Source of the DNA: Chryseobacterium tructae
Lineage (GTDB): Bacteria; Bacteroidota; Bacteroidia; Flavobacteriales; Weeksellaceae
NCBI RefSeq assembly: GCF_030409875.1
Contig: NZ_JAUFQR010000001.1
Coordinates: 744,001-808,000, forward strand
Direction: 5' to 3'
Length of the DNA stretch: 64,000 nt
The notes under the pieces are model-generated. The model saw only the letters and a list, made by a program, of their open reading frames with translations, had not been told where the DNA came from and did no database searches. Of the stretch, positions 28,885 to 37,238 are shown piece by piece. The position numbers and the translations under genes are program-made. Position 1 is the first letter of the stretch; each line of letters opens with the position of its first letter.

Positions 28885-30264
28885 TTATCCTTGAATTGCT
28901 TTTTTTTGCAAAGAATTAATATAGGCATTCCAACCTTCATTTTTATAGGTAATAGCTGCTGTTTCAGGATCTTCAGATTTATAAATTCCTCTTCCTACAA
29001 TGATGAAATCTGTGTGTAATGTTTTAAAAACATGTTCCGGAGTATTGTATTGCTGTCCTTTTCCATCTCCTGAGTCTGCAAGGTTTACTCCTGGAGTGAA
29101 TAACAACAGCTCTTCAGGAATTTTATTTTGAGAAACACCACCAATTACATTAGGGTGAGATACTGCTACTTTTAAAGCCTCTTCACGGTAGCTGGCAGAG
29201 GTTAATGTTCCTTTAGAAGACATTCCAACGATCGCTACTACTCCTACATTTTTGAAACAATCTAAAGATTCAAAACCACCAATAACTTGGGAGGTCACAA
29301 AATCAGCCCAATCTGTGATTTTGAAAACTCCGCTTGTAAACTGTAATTCCTGAGTATTTCCAATATCTGCAAATTTTCTATCTTCCATCAATAAGAATTG
29401 ATGTTTTGTCGCAATCTCTTTTAAAGGAGTGATCGTTTTTTCATATTCAAAATCAGAAATAATATCAATATGCGTTTTTAAAGCAATAATATGTGGGCCA
29501 ACTTTTTGTGCAAAATCCAATAGCTCCTGAGTGGTTGTAACATCTGCGGAAGCAATCAGGTTGGATTTTTTTGCCAAAGCTATTTCCAATATTTTTTTTG
29601 AAACAGAATGTTGAGCGGTGCTCAATTTTTGCTCATAAGAAGCTCTGGTTTCTTCTTCAAACTGGATATGGTTACCTTGTAGGAAATCTTGAATTCTCTT
29701 CACTTCTTCATCAGATAATTCGCCAGTTTCCTGAAGAACTCCACATACTTCTGAAATATTGAAAAGAGTATGTACTCTATACCCCTTGCTTTCCAACAAC
29801 TGTTTTCCACCTTGCTCTCTGTCTAGTACTACTACAATGTCAGAAACTTTAAGATCTTCCTGTTCTATTTCCGGAATAGTTTCTAGTAAAGATTTTCCTG
29901 ATGTGATCACGTCTTCTACCAACAGACAGTTTTGCCCTTTCTGGTAAATTCCTTCAATCAGTTTTTTAGTACCATAACTTTTTGCTTCTTTTCTTTTAAT
30001 GATTAATGGAATATAACTTTCCAATGACATCGCTGTAGCCATAGGAAGAGCAGCATAAGGAACTCCACATATTAAATCAAAATTATCCAATGGAAGCATC
30101 TCCAATAAATAATTAGCCAGATTTTTTAAGATTTTAGGATCTGAAGCCAAAGGTCTTAAGTCTACATAAAAAGGGCTTTCGATACCACTTTTTAGAGTAA
30201 ACCTCCCAAATTTAATGATGCCTAGCTTATAGCACTCCAAAAAGAATTCTTTTTTACTTTCCAT
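28885..30264 (-). CDS. Bifunctional UMP synthase: orotate phosphoribosyltransferase / OMP decarboxylase
   Basis: One 459-residue polypeptide catalysing the last two steps of UMP synthesis. Residues 1-190 are OPRT (PyrE), with the PRPP-binding loop CLLVEDVITSGKS. Residues 215-455 are OMP decarboxylase (PyrF), with the catalytic Lys region LKTHIDII, the Asp-Lys-Asp motif MEDRKFADIGNT and the C-terminal phosphate site DFIIVGRGIY. The wording of these motifs (DRKFADIGNT, GDGKGQQYNTPE) is that of eukaryotic decarboxylases, not the bacterial DLKFHDIPNT type. Domain order matches animal UMPS. The gene is single, preceded by a terminator at 30337-30370. Domain function is confident. Confidence 0.95.
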   Translation of the reverse strand: MESKKEFFLECYKLGIIKFGRFTLKSGIESPFYVDLRPLASDPKILKNLANYLLEMLPLDNFDLICGVPYAALPMATAMSLESYIPLIIKRKEAKSYGTKKLIEGIYQKGQNCLLVEDVITSGKSLLETIPEIEQEDLKVSDIVVVLDREQGGKQLLESKGYRVHTLFNISEVCGVLQETGELSDEEVKRIQDFLQGNHIQFEEETRASYEQKLSTAQHSVSKKILEIALAKKSNLIASADVTTTQELLDFAQKVGPHIIALKTHIDIISDFEYEKTITPLKEIATKHQFLLMEDRKFADIGNTQELQFTSGVFKITDWADFVTSQVIGGFESLDCFKNVGVVAIVGMSSKGTLTSASYREEALKVAVSHPNVIGGVSQNKIPEELLLFTPGVNLADSGDGKGQQYNTPEHVFKTLHTDFIIVGRGIYKSEDPETAAITYKNEGWNAYINSLQKKAIQG

Positions 30265-30336
30265 TATTTTTTATTAGATATTGCAAATTTAAGGATTTGA
30301 AATAAGGCTTAAAAATTTATCGCCCATTTGATCAAT

Positions 30337-30371
30337 AAAAAACCATTCTAGAGTCTCCAGAATGGTTTTAA
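30337..30371 (-). terminator. Terminator of the DUF1232 gene
   Basis: An 11-bp perfect stem AAAACCATTCT / AGAATGGTTTT lies just past the DUF1232 stop on the minus strand, with a T-run on the minus strand from the ATAAAAAA side. Confidence 0.75.
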
Positions 30372-30386
30372 AATATAAATAAACTA

Positions 30387-30728
30387 TTATTTTACGATTT
30401 CGGCATCAATGACTTGAGTACCGCTATATTTTTGTTCAGCTTCCCAAAGTAAAAATTTGTCAACCTCTCTAATGAGTTTTGGAATGGTAAGTGACAATAC
30501 TGCCAGATCATCCATTACTCCAAGTACCGGGATGGCAAATTCAGGAAGAAGGTCAATAGGAGAGATGACATATAAAATTCCTAATAGAGGAAGAATAATG
30601 TCTATAGATCTCATAGGATAAGTTCCCTTTCTCCACATTTTAACCATTCTGAAAATATCAGGGATCTTTTTTACAAAGCCCTTGTGATTGATAGCTTCTT
30701 TTGCAAGATTTAATTTTGAATATTTCAT
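30387..30728 (-). CDS. YkvA-like DUF1232 membrane protein
   Basis: A 113-residue protein carrying the DUF1232 core: ILPLLGILYVISPIDLLPEF followed by GVMDDLAVLSLTI. The SPIDLLPE and DD motifs are the hallmark of the family, and the surrounding residues form one or two membrane helices. A basic N-terminus (KMWRKGTYPMRS) would face the cytoplasm. The family is widespread and its molecular role is not established. The gene lies 83 bases downstream of a TlpA-like gene on the same strand and ends at its own terminator. Confidence 0.88.
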   Translation of the reverse strand: MKYSKLNLAKEAINHKGFVKKIPDIFRMVKMWRKGTYPMRSIDIILPLLGILYVISPIDLLPEFAIPVLGVMDDLAVLSLTIPKLIREVDKFLLWEAEQKYSGTQVIDAEIVK

Positions 30729-30811
30729 TTTGTGTTTGGATTTACATCATTTTTCAATATTATAAATTTCACAAATCCCATACCAACAAATTATAAAATT
30801 TAGTTAAAAAT

Positions 30812-31351
30812 TTATTTGATGATATTATCAATAAATTGGTGCACAGTCTCTGAGTCCCAGTCTTTTGTAGCATCCTCTTTAATTAGGATTCTGCCGGTCT
30901 TATCAAGAAGGAAAGTAGTAGGGAAAACTTTAGGAAGAATCTTTTCAGATATCGGGCTTTGAGCAATATATACCGGTACCGTATAATTATTTTCCTTTAA
31001 AAATTTTATAACATCTTCTTCTTTATCATTCATAGCAATAAGTACAAAATCTACATTGCCTTTTCTGGAATCATATAACTTCTGAATAGATGGCCATTCT
31101 TTTCTGCATGGTGGGCACCACGTTCCCCAAAAGTTCAAGAAAACAGCTTTGTTTCTAAAGTTTTTAAGGTTGGTGCTCGGTGCATTGATTCCTTTAAGAT
31201 CTACGTCATAATCATCTTCATTGATGTGTACTGCATTTTCAATAGTAGCGATTGGAAAGAACTGGTTTTTTAAAAAATCCTTTACACCCGGTACAAATGC
31301 AACGACTCCAATAATGACAATTAATACAATAAAAATAATTCCTTTTTTCAT
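30812..31351 (-). CDS. TlpA-like thiol-disulfide oxidoreductase
   Basis: A membrane-anchored periplasmic thioredoxin-fold protein of 179 residues. The N-terminal helix (GIIFIVLIVIIGVVAFVPG) tethers it. The active site is FLNFWGTWCPPCRKEWPSI (CPPC, about residue 78), and FPTTFLLDKTGRIL holds the cis-Pro region. It is 11 bases downstream of another thioredoxin-fold gene (31363-31926), so they form an operon. Likely roles are reduction of disulfides in cytochrome c maturation or cell-envelope proteins; the exact client is unknown. Confidence 0.88.
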   Translation of the reverse strand: MKKGIIFIVLIVIIGVVAFVPGVKDFLKNQFFPIATIENAVHINEDDYDVDLKGINAPSTNLKNFRNKAVFLNFWGTWCPPCRKEWPSIQKLYDSRKGNVDFVLIAMNDKEEDVIKFLKENNYTVPVYIAQSPISEKILPKVFPTTFLLDKTGRILIKEDATKDWDSETVHQFIDNIIK

Positions 31352-31362
31352 ATCCTGTTTTT

Positions 31363-31926
31363 TTATAACAGATCTAAAATTTCCTGAACAGCATCCTTAC
31401 CTCTGTTTTTGGCATAATAGATTTGCAGATCATTATAGAAAGTATCTTTAGGATAGCCTTCCGGATCAGCTTTATACTTCATGAGTAATTCATAACCATA
31501 TTTTGGACGAGGTCCCCATGAGTTTTTTACATTAAAGTCTTTATCAAGAATCAATACTTTAGGGATAGACTCTGTACTGTTGGTTAAAAACTGGTTGATC
31601 AGACTTTTATCATTGTCTCTTAGAAAAACTCTGATTTCATTATGACCTTCAAAGAATTTAAAAAGTGCCGGAACTGTTGCACTGGCATCTCCACACCAAG
31701 CCTCAGAAATAATTAAAATTTTTCCGTCAAAATTTTTAGACGCTAATTCTTTTCTTTGGTTTTCATCCGGGACATATTTTTTTATAGTTCTGTCCATTCT
31801 CTGAAGCCCAAGCTCGTAGTATTGTTTATATTCGATTTCCTGTTGGTTGGCAGGATGATCTAACCTTTGTTGTGCAATGTTAAGGTATTCTTCAAAAGAA
31901 ATTCCTTGATCCCAGTAATTTTTCAT
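31363..31926 (-). CDS. Thioredoxin-family protein lacking CxxC
   Basis: A cytosolic protein starting at ATG 31926 (MKNYWDQGISFEEYL). The thioredoxin-like core begins at KILIISEAWCGDASATVPAL, where the usual WCxxC reads WCGDA: the first Cys is kept but the resolving Cys is gone. ESIPKVLILDKDFNV is the expected cis-Pro segment. Such WCGDA proteins recur in Bacilli and Bacteroidota. A monothiol mechanism is plausible but unproven. The gene lies 18 bases past aroC's stop and is followed by the TlpA-like gene, so aroC and these two probably share a transcript. Confidence 0.82.
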   Translation of the reverse strand: MKNYWDQGISFEEYLNIAQQRLDHPANQQEIEYKQYYELGLQRMDRTIKKYVPDENQRKELASKNFDGKILIISEAWCGDASATVPALFKFFEGHNEIRVFLRDNDKSLINQFLTNSTESIPKVLILDKDFNVKNSWGPRPKYGYELLMKYKADPEGYPKDTFYNDLQIYYAKNRGKDAVQEILDLL

Positions 31927-31943
31927 TACCAAAAATATTTAGA

Positions 31944-33014
31944 TTAAAAATTATTGATGTTTCTTGTTTTATTGATCAAAAATAAGTCTGCCAGAACAAA
32001 TGCTGCAAGACCTTCCACTACAGGAACTGCTCTTGGTACTACACAAGGATCGTGACGTCCTTTTCCTTCTACAATGACAGGATTTCCTTCTTTATCAATA
32101 CTATCCTGAGGTCTCAGAATCGTAGCAACAGGTTTGAATGCTACACGGAAATAGATATCCATTCCGTTGGAAATTCCTCCCTGAATTCCTCCCGAAAGAT
32201 TAGATTTTGTAGTGAAATCTGTATTAAACTGATCATTATGTTCTTTCCCAGTCATTTTAGCCCCACAGAATCCACTGCCATATTCGAATCCTTTGCAGGC
32301 ATTGATATTGAGCATTGCTTTTGCTAATTCTGCTTGAAGTTTTGAAAATATGGGTTCACCAATTCCTACAGGAACATTTTTGATAACGCAAGTAATGGTT
32401 CCTCCAATGGTATTTCCTTCTTTTTTAATTTCCTTAATTCGGGCAATCATTTTTTCTGCTGTCTCAGCATCGGGACAACGTACATCATTGCTTTCCGTTT
32501 GAGAAAAATCAAGAGCCTGGTAAGGTTTTTCACAGAAAATATCCCCTACCGACGAAACATAAGCATTGATTTCAATTTCCGGTAAAAGCTGCTTGGCAAA
32601 AGCACCCGCTACTACCCAGTTCATTGTTTCTCTAGCAGAAGATTTTCCACCGCCACGATAATCTCTTAAACCAAATTTTTGGTCATATGTAAAATCAGCA
32701 TGACTAGGACGATAGGCCTGAGCAATATGGTCATAATCCTTTGATTTCTGATTTTCGTTTTCAATGATAAAACCGATGGGCGTACCTGTCGTTTTTCCAT
32801 CAAAGATTCCGGAAAGAAACTTTACTGTGTCGCTTTCTTTTCTTTGAGTAACAATAGCAGACTGGCCGGGTTTTCTTCGGTTCAGTTCATATTGAACCTT
32901 ATCGAGATCTACCGTTAAACCTGCCGGAAAATTATTGATGATACCGCCGTAAGCCACTCCGTGACTTTCTCCAAATGTTGTAAGACTAAGAAGATTACCT
33001 AATGTGTTGAACAT
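31944..33014 (-). CDS. aroC: Chorismate synthase
   Basis: AroC converts 5-enolpyruvylshikimate-3-phosphate to chorismate with reduced FMN, the last step of the shikimate pathway. The start [18 protein letters not shown] contains the first signature (GESHG). [20 protein letters not shown] is the second, with its conserved Arg/Ser run, and [17 protein letters not shown] the third, with the flavin-contacting His. At 356 residues it is normal length. It appears to be the first gene of an operon with two thioredoxin-fold genes. Confidence 0.96.
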   Translation of the reverse strand: MFNTLGNLLSLTTFGESHGVAYGGIINNFPAGLTVDLDKVQYELNRRKPGQSAIVTQRKESDTVKFLSGIFDGKTTGTPIGFIIENENQKSKDYDHIAQAYRPSHADFTYDQKFGLRDYRGGGKSSARETMNWVVAGAFAKQLLPEIEINAYVSSVGDIFCEKPYQALDFSQTESNDVRCPDAETAEKMIARIKEIKKEGNTIGGTITCVIKNVPVGIGEPIFSKLQAELAKAMLNINACKGFEYGSGFCGAKMTGKEHNDQFNTDFTTKSNLSGGIQGGISNGMDIYFRVAFKPVATILRPQDSIDKEGNPVIVEGKGRHDPCVVPRAVPVVEGLAAFVLADLFLINKTRNINNF

Positions 33015-33064
33015 AATACAAAATTACCTTTTTTTCTCCAAATAATAAAGTTTAAACATTTGTT

Positions 33065-34699
33065 CTATTGATGAATGTTTTCGATAATATTGATTACGGC
33101 ATTCGCTTCCTTTATCTCTTCGTAAGTCATTCTTTTCCAGATAAATCCTTTGCCTATGTTGTTTTTGTCAATAAGCTGCGGGAAGATTTTGGCTTTTGTA
33201 TCATCAAAAATAAAACTCGTGGAGATGGCAGGAAGAGGGGTTTCAAAGTTATAGGGATAATTTTTGGAGACATTAAATTTTAAATTTCCCACTTTAAAAC
33301 TATCAAATTGTTGATAGTGATATACGGACGGCTGATAAAGCTGCTGCTTTTTAAAACCTACCATAAAATTTCCCAATTGAAAGCTTGGAACAAATTGTTG
33401 AATAAGATTTGGGAAAGATAACAAGGAAATAAAAAATAAGCTGAGTAGTGAAAAAACAACCATAGATTTCCTTTTGTTCCAATATTCATGAAACAAAACA
33501 AAAAATATGACGAAAAATACATCTATGAAAAATCTGTATTGAGCTGAAAAAGCCAGTACAAGTATGCTTTTTATCAACAAAGAAATACAGATGAAAGTGA
33601 TGAGTCTATTTTTCTTTACCCAAGCAAATACTGAAAAAAGGAATAAGCTTATGATGAAAAAAATATTGATTTTTGATTTGATCCCCTTCAGAAAGAACCA
33701 GTTTTTTATATGATCCCATGTGGAAAACTTTTGAATTTCTTCAAATGAATATTGCATGTCGTAAGTTTTTAGGATAGCATATTGGGATGAAGTTTTCAAT
33801 ACTTCAGGGCTCGGTTTCCAGCTGAATCCAAAATCTCCAATAGATATGGGAAATACAGGATACCCAAATGTCCAGATGTTTTTAATAAAGAATAAAAACA
33901 AAATGGCTCCTCCGAAAAGCAGGTTTTTAAAGTTCCGTTTAGAAATAAAGATATTGTTCAGAAATACCAATATAGGCAGCCAGATCATAGTAGGCTTTAT
34001 AGCAAAAACAAATATTGAGAAGGCAAAAAGAAGGCTGGTGTTTTTATTTCCGGAAATTATTTCATTTAAAATAAGTAAAGAAAAGATAATGACAGGAAGA
34101 TCTGGGCTTGGTGATTGTGAAAAAAAGAATAAAATGGGAAGAAAACATAGTTGAACCCAGCTTTTTCTTTCTATACTATAAATGGCATAGATGACCAATA
34201 AAATAGAATTGATTCTCAGAAATGGATCAGAAAAATTTGAAAAACCCGCCTGGAAAATATGCCATACCGACATTTGCCCCAAAGTAAGATCCAGATTGGA
34301 AATTCCTTTGATCAGTCCATATTCTGTAAGCCATTTAATGGTGGGGATGTAATACCCGAAATGATCTAATATATAAGGATAGTAAGCACCAGCAAATAAT
34401 ATAATACCTGAGATGAATGTCATTAATAAGGCATCATTTTTTGAGAATTTATAAAATTCCAGGTATAATTTTTCTTTAAAAAAATAGAATAGGCCTAATA
34501 AAATACTGGGAGCTTCTACATATATATTGAGTGGAATAAAAAAAGATAGGATAGTCCATACCAGACTTATTCCCATGATTCCCAAAACTAATTTTCCGGA
34601 AATTCCGTGAAATAATATTCCTGAAAATTTTTCCATGATTTTCCCAAGTCCTGATAAGACGGGAAGAAGGAAAATAGTGGAAAACAGAATCAGTATCAT
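33065..34699 (-). CDS. Polytopic membrane protein, possible GT-C-type glycosyltransferase
   Basis: A roughly 544-residue inner-membrane protein with about 11-13 hydrophobic helices and a soluble C-terminal domain of about 120 residues. The ATG at 34699 follows directly on the T-run of the upstream terminator; the in-frame TTG at 34726 lies inside that hairpin, so a later start such as MEKFSGILF is also possible. The layout (long hydrophobic core, FGYYIPTIKW loop after an early helix, Gly/Pro loops) recalls GT-C or LIC_10190-like membrane proteins that act in glycan assembly. No catalytic Asp pair can be assigned safely. Function is inferred weakly. Confidence 0.65.
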   Translation of the reverse strand: MILILFSTIFLLPVLSGLGKIMEKFSGILFHGISGKLVLGIMGISLVWTILSFFIPLNIYVEAPSILLGLFYFFKEKLYLEFYKFSKNDALLMTFISGIILFAGAYYPYILDHFGYYIPTIKWLTEYGLIKGISNLDLTLGQMSVWHIFQAGFSNFSDPFLRINSILLVIYAIYSIERKSWVQLCFLPILFFFSQSPSPDLPVIIFSLLILNEIISGNKNTSLLFAFSIFVFAIKPTMIWLPILVFLNNIFISKRNFKNLLFGGAILFLFFIKNIWTFGYPVFPISIGDFGFSWKPSPEVLKTSSQYAILKTYDMQYSFEEIQKFSTWDHIKNWFFLKGIKSKINIFFIISLFLFSVFAWVKKNRLITFICISLLIKSILVLAFSAQYRFFIDVFFVIFFVLFHEYWNKRKSMVVFSLLSLFFISLLSFPNLIQQFVPSFQLGNFMVGFKKQQLYQPSVYHYQQFDSFKVGNLKFNVSKNYPYNFETPLPAISTSFIFDDTKAKIFPQLIDKNNIGKGFIWKRMTYEEIKEANAVINIIENIHQ

Positions 34700-34700
34700 A

Positions 34701-34732
34701 AAAAAAGATTGCCTAAAAATAAGCAATCTTTA
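34701..34732 (-). terminator. Terminator of the glycine-zipper lipoprotein gene
   Basis: The minus strand reads AAAGATTGC-loop-GCAATCTTTTTTT. It lies between the glycine-zipper gene and the membrane-protein gene. Confidence 0.75.
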
Positions 34733-34751
34733 TATGTTATGGTAAAAAAAA

Positions 34752-35309
34752 TTATCTTCTTGGTTGCACTCTTCCGTCTTTTCTATCCTGTGATCTACCG
34801 ATGGTATATCCGGTAGCTCCACCTACAACGCCTCCGATTACAGCTCCAAGACCTCTGTTTTTCTTAGCAACAATTGCTCCTACAGCGGCACCACCTACAG
34901 TACCAATGATAGTACCTTTGGCTGCTTTACTCATTCCTTTTTTCTTGGTTGTTCCTTGTGAAGCACTGCTTCCATTATCTGCATATCCGCCATTGCTTCC
35001 CCCTCCCGAGTTAGAATTGGAGCTTCTGTCACGATATATTGTTCTTGTTTCTCTGATTACTTTTGGTTTTGAATTATTTTCAGCAGTAGCTTTTGCTTTT
35101 TTAGTTTCAGAGATGCTATCTGCTTTTTTTTGAGCTTCATATACCAGCTTTTCTTTTTCAATAGCCAATTTTTGGCGTTCTATATCAAGCTGTCTTGACT
35201 GGAATTCCAATTTTTGTTCCTCCAGTGATTTCTCAGCAGTTCTGTCATCTTTCTTGCAGGCCGTTAGTAAGAAAACGGATAAAAAACCTGTTAATACTAT
35301 CTTTTTCAT
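34752..35309 (-). CDS. Lipoprotein with coiled coil and glycine zipper
   Basis: An 185-residue envelope protein. The N-terminus (MKKIVLTGFLSVFLLTACKK) is a lipoprotein signal with Cys at about residue 18. Residues 28-65 form a charged coiled coil (EEQKLEFQSRQLDIERQKLA). A Gly/Ser/Asn linker follows, and the C-terminal part (KGTIIGTVGGAAVGAIVAKK and GLGAVIGGVVGGATGYTIG) is a YMGG-like glycine zipper that inserts in a membrane. Similar proteins exist across Bacteroidota; the role is unknown. It is monocistronic, ending at the 34701-34732 terminator. Confidence 0.8.
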   Translation of the reverse strand: MKKIVLTGFLSVFLLTACKKDDRTAEKSLEEQKLEFQSRQLDIERQKLAIEKEKLVYEAQKKADSISETKKAKATAENNSKPKVIRETRTIYRDRSSNSNSGGGSNGGYADNGSSASQGTTKKKGMSKAAKGTIIGTVGGAAVGAIVAKKNRGLGAVIGGVVGGATGYTIGRSQDRKDGRVQPRR

Positions 35310-35527
35310 AACTCAAATTTTAATAAGCTTAAACCTAAACGGCTTTAATTTTAGTTTTATTTTCAATTATGAAGCCAAAATTCAGTTAAAGAATGTTAAA
35401 GTTGATATTGGAGGGATTAAGATACTTCTAAATCGTGACGGAAGAAATATGTAAAATATAGTTAATCCTTAGTTTTTGTTGAATTAATTTATGATGCCTA
35501 TTTTTGAGAATCTAAATGACTTTTAAT

Positions 35528-35974
35528 ATGAAAAAATCAATTTTTACAGTGGCAGCTGTAGTAGGATTGCTGGCTGCTACCACTTCGTTTTCTTCCACTG
35601 ATGTAGTGGAAAACCCATCTAAATCTTGTACTGAAGTATCTGCTCAAGATGCAAAAACAGCAACATATCCTGTTCGCTATGGACTTATAGCTAAAGATGG
35701 AACAAAAATGCTTTCAGGTTCAGGGTTTGACTTGGGCGGTTTTGTTGCAAAAAATACGGTTACAGGTGAGATCTATTTCAGTGATCAATATCACAATCGT
35801 GCTCTTCCGCAGTATTCTGAGGAGGATTTGCCTGCAGGAACTTATGAGTTTTCAGGTCTTCAAGGACAAGGACGTTGGGTAGGTTATGGAACAGTAATTG
35901 CTACAGTATCTGATGAAAATCTAGATGAGGATGGATATATTACGATATATATTCCAATCACATGGGAAGTATAA
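35528..35974 (+). CDS. Secreted protein of unknown function
   Basis: The start is ATG 35528 (MKKSIFTVAAVVGLLAATTS), a clean signal peptide. The mature part of about 125 residues is acidic and beta-rich (YPVRYGLIAKDGTKMLSGSG, then TYEFSGLQGQGRWVGYG and ITIYIPITWEV). It has no T9SS sorting tail and only one Cys. It resembles no family I can name. A small hairpin terminator follows at 36010. Confidence 0.75.
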   Translation: MKKSIFTVAAVVGLLAATTSFSSTDVVENPSKSCTEVSAQDAKTATYPVRYGLIAKDGTKMLSGSGFDLGGFVAKNTVTGEIYFSDQYHNRALPQYSEEDLPAGTYEFSGLQGQGRWVGYGTVIATVSDENLDEDGYITIYIPITWEV

Positions 35975-36009
35975 TTTTGTGAGAGAAAAAATAATTATCT
36001 AAATTTACA

Positions 36010-36031
36010 AATCCTCGAATGAGGATTTTTT
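36010..36031 (+). terminator. Terminator of the 35528 gene
   Basis: A 7-bp stem AATCCTC-GAAT-GAGGATT is followed by TTTTTT. Confidence 0.75.
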
Positions 36032-36133
36032 AATCAATATACAATAATTCGTAACTGTTGAGTATATCATATCTTCTTAGAGGAAGAGTATAGAAACAGT
36101 TTGCATAATATTCTGTTTGGATTTTTCTGAATA

Positions 36134-36167
36134 GATTTTTTTCATCATTTGTGTTTTTTAGGCCTCC
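36134..36167 (+). repeat. Copy 1 of a 30-base repeat leading into a hairpin
   Basis: A T-run, CATCATTTGTG, a second T-run and AGGCCTCC. Copy 2 lies at 36430-36463, differing by one inserted G before AGGCCTCC. Confidence 0.75.
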
Positions 36168-36187
36168 TGAATGGGGGCCTTTTGTTT
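36160..36187 (+). terminator. Hairpin with T-run
   Basis: AGGCCTCC-TGAAT-GGGGGCCT (one G-U pair) is followed by TTTGTTTTT. No gene is seen immediately upstream. Confidence 0.6.
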
Positions 36188-36278
36188 TTGCTGCCCTTTT
36201 ATAATTGTGTACATATACTTTTAAGAATTGAGATGACATTTTTGAGTGAACATTTTCTATTTCATATATCCTTATGAT

Positions 36279-36306
36279 AAAAGTTCCTCATTTCGGGGAA
36301 CTTTTT
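36279..36306. terminator. Hairpin with A- and T-runs
   Basis: AAAAGTTCC and GGAACTTTT form a 9-bp stem with a 9-base loop; it could act in both directions. Confidence 0.6.
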
Positions 36307-36429
36307 ATTGTATAGAAGAGAGAAGGAAAGGAGTAATATGTTTTTATGATTCTGCTCATAAAATAGATGAAAAGGAAGATTTATTTTTGGATTGAAATTA
36401 AAAGATTAATATTTATTTCTGATATAAAA

Positions 36430-36463
36430 TTTTTTTTCATCATTTGTGTTTTTTGAGGCCTCC
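36430..36463 (+). repeat. Copy 2 of the 30-base repeat
   Basis: Same T-run, CATCATTTGTG, T-run, AGGCCTCC order as at 36134-36167, again leading into a hairpin. Confidence 0.75.
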
Positions 36464-36478
36464 ATTAGGAGGCTTTTT
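36456..36478 (+). terminator. Hairpin with T-run
   Basis: GCCTCC-ATTA-GGAGGC is followed by TTTTT, pointing at the 3' end of the minus-strand gene at 36510. Confidence 0.65.
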
Positions 36479-36509
36479 GATGCTGAAGTTTTATCCAAAG
36501 GGGATTTCT

Positions 36510-36737
36510 TTATTCATCAAAAATTATTTTGCCGTCAAAAGGGTGATCCCAGACCACAAATATGCTTTCATTGAGTCTTCGGACGGGAGCCTGTACTATT
36601 TCATATTCACCTTTTTCATTGAGTCTTTGTACAATAAGGTTGATGCCTTCCCCTATTTCATTTACTTTAAATTCAATCTGATATTGCTTTTCATTATTTT
36701 GAACAAAATCTGTTTTTTTAAATTTTTTTTGTGACAT
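36510..36737 (-). CDS. Small hypothetical protein, 75 aa
   Basis: A short, soluble, charged protein (MSQKKFKKTDFVQNNEKQYQ, ending DHPFDGKIIFDE). Its mix of Lys, Glu and Asn and its alternating hydrophobic pattern (YQIEFKVNEIGEGINLIVQR) look like a real beta-strand protein rather than a chance frame. The long + strand frame over the same bases (36444-36734) is Phe/Ile-rich and is its shadow. No family is recognised. About 500 bases of AT-rich DNA lie upstream. Confidence 0.6.
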   Translation of the reverse strand: MSQKKFKKTDFVQNNEKQYQIEFKVNEIGEGINLIVQRLNEKGEYEIVQAPVRRLNESIFVVWDHPFDGKIIFDE

Positions 36738-37041
36738 GATATTAAATTTAGATGTTATGTTAAATAGCAGAATAAATTATGCCAATTTGTGATTTTTGCT
36801 GTCTTCTTTGTCTTCATGTTGTATTTTGAAGAATTTCTCTTCTTTGCTAATTTTTTATTTTAAAGTTTTTTTAAATTATTAAATTGTTAAGTATTGTAAT
36901 GTTTGAATATATATGTATGGTGTTTAGTGGAGTTATTATTTGTATATATTTAAAGTTCAATATGTTTTGCATGTTAATTTTTTAATTTAATTTTCTCTGT
37001 TTATGAAGAAAATTTTAATTTTTTTTCAAAAAAAGTAATTC
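36738..37041. other. AT-rich intergenic region
   Basis: Very AT-rich, with no open frame of note; it presumably carries the promoter of the minus-strand small gene. Nothing else is seen. Confidence 0.45.
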
Positions 37042-37057
37042 TTGGCACGATTTTTCA
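37042..37057 (+). promoter_or_regulatory. Sigma-54-like promoter element
   Basis: TTGGCACG-N4-TTCA resembles the -24/-12 consensus (TGGCACG-N4-TTGCA), with the -24 half exact and the -12 half imperfect. It is 24 bases before a 12-codon frame and 68 bases before a perfect terminator. Confidence 0.4.
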
Positions 37058-37065
37058 ATATACCA

Positions 37066-37104
37066 ATGCAACTCATGTTTAATTTGAGTTTTCATGGTTA
37101 TTAG
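37066..37104 (+). CDS. Possible 12-residue ORF in a short transcript
   Basis: ATG to TAG encodes MQLMFNLSFHGY. It lies between the sigma-54-like element and a strong terminator. It may be a tiny peptide, a leader, or coincidental within a small RNA. Very uncertain. Confidence 0.2.
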   Translation: MQLMFNLSFHGY

Positions 37105-37109
37105 TTTTT

Positions 37110-37137
37110 ATCCTCGGAATTTCCGAGGATTTTTTGT
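37110..37137 (+). terminator. Strong terminator of a short transcript
   Basis: The perfect 10-bp stem ATCCTCGGAA-T-TTCCGAGGAT is followed by TTTTTGTTTG. The T-run is only on the + strand side, so it ends a rightward transcript although no gene lies upstream on that strand. Confidence 0.8.
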
Positions 37138-37238
37138 TTGTATTAATTCTACTTATAAAAGATAGTGCTTATGTTCATTTATCTTTAAGGGAATAATCTT
37201 GTTTTATTTGATGATTTTGGATGGTTGACATATGGAAT

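Larger units (their letters stand above)
36032..36509. other. Gene-poor stretch with three further terminator-like hairpins
   Basis: No convincing gene is present on either strand, yet three hairpins followed by T-runs occur, at 36160, 36279 and 36456. Two of them share a 30-base upstream sequence. Short transcripts ending here are possible; no conserved RNA family was recognised. Confidence 0.5.

Noticed and set aside
36030..36239. Minus-strand 69-residue frame
   Set aside because: It reads through a terminator hairpin and a duplicated repeat and has no recognisable protein pattern; likely chance.
36444..36734. Plus-strand 96-residue frame
   Set aside because: Phe/Ile-rich shadow of the better minus-strand gene at 36510-36737.
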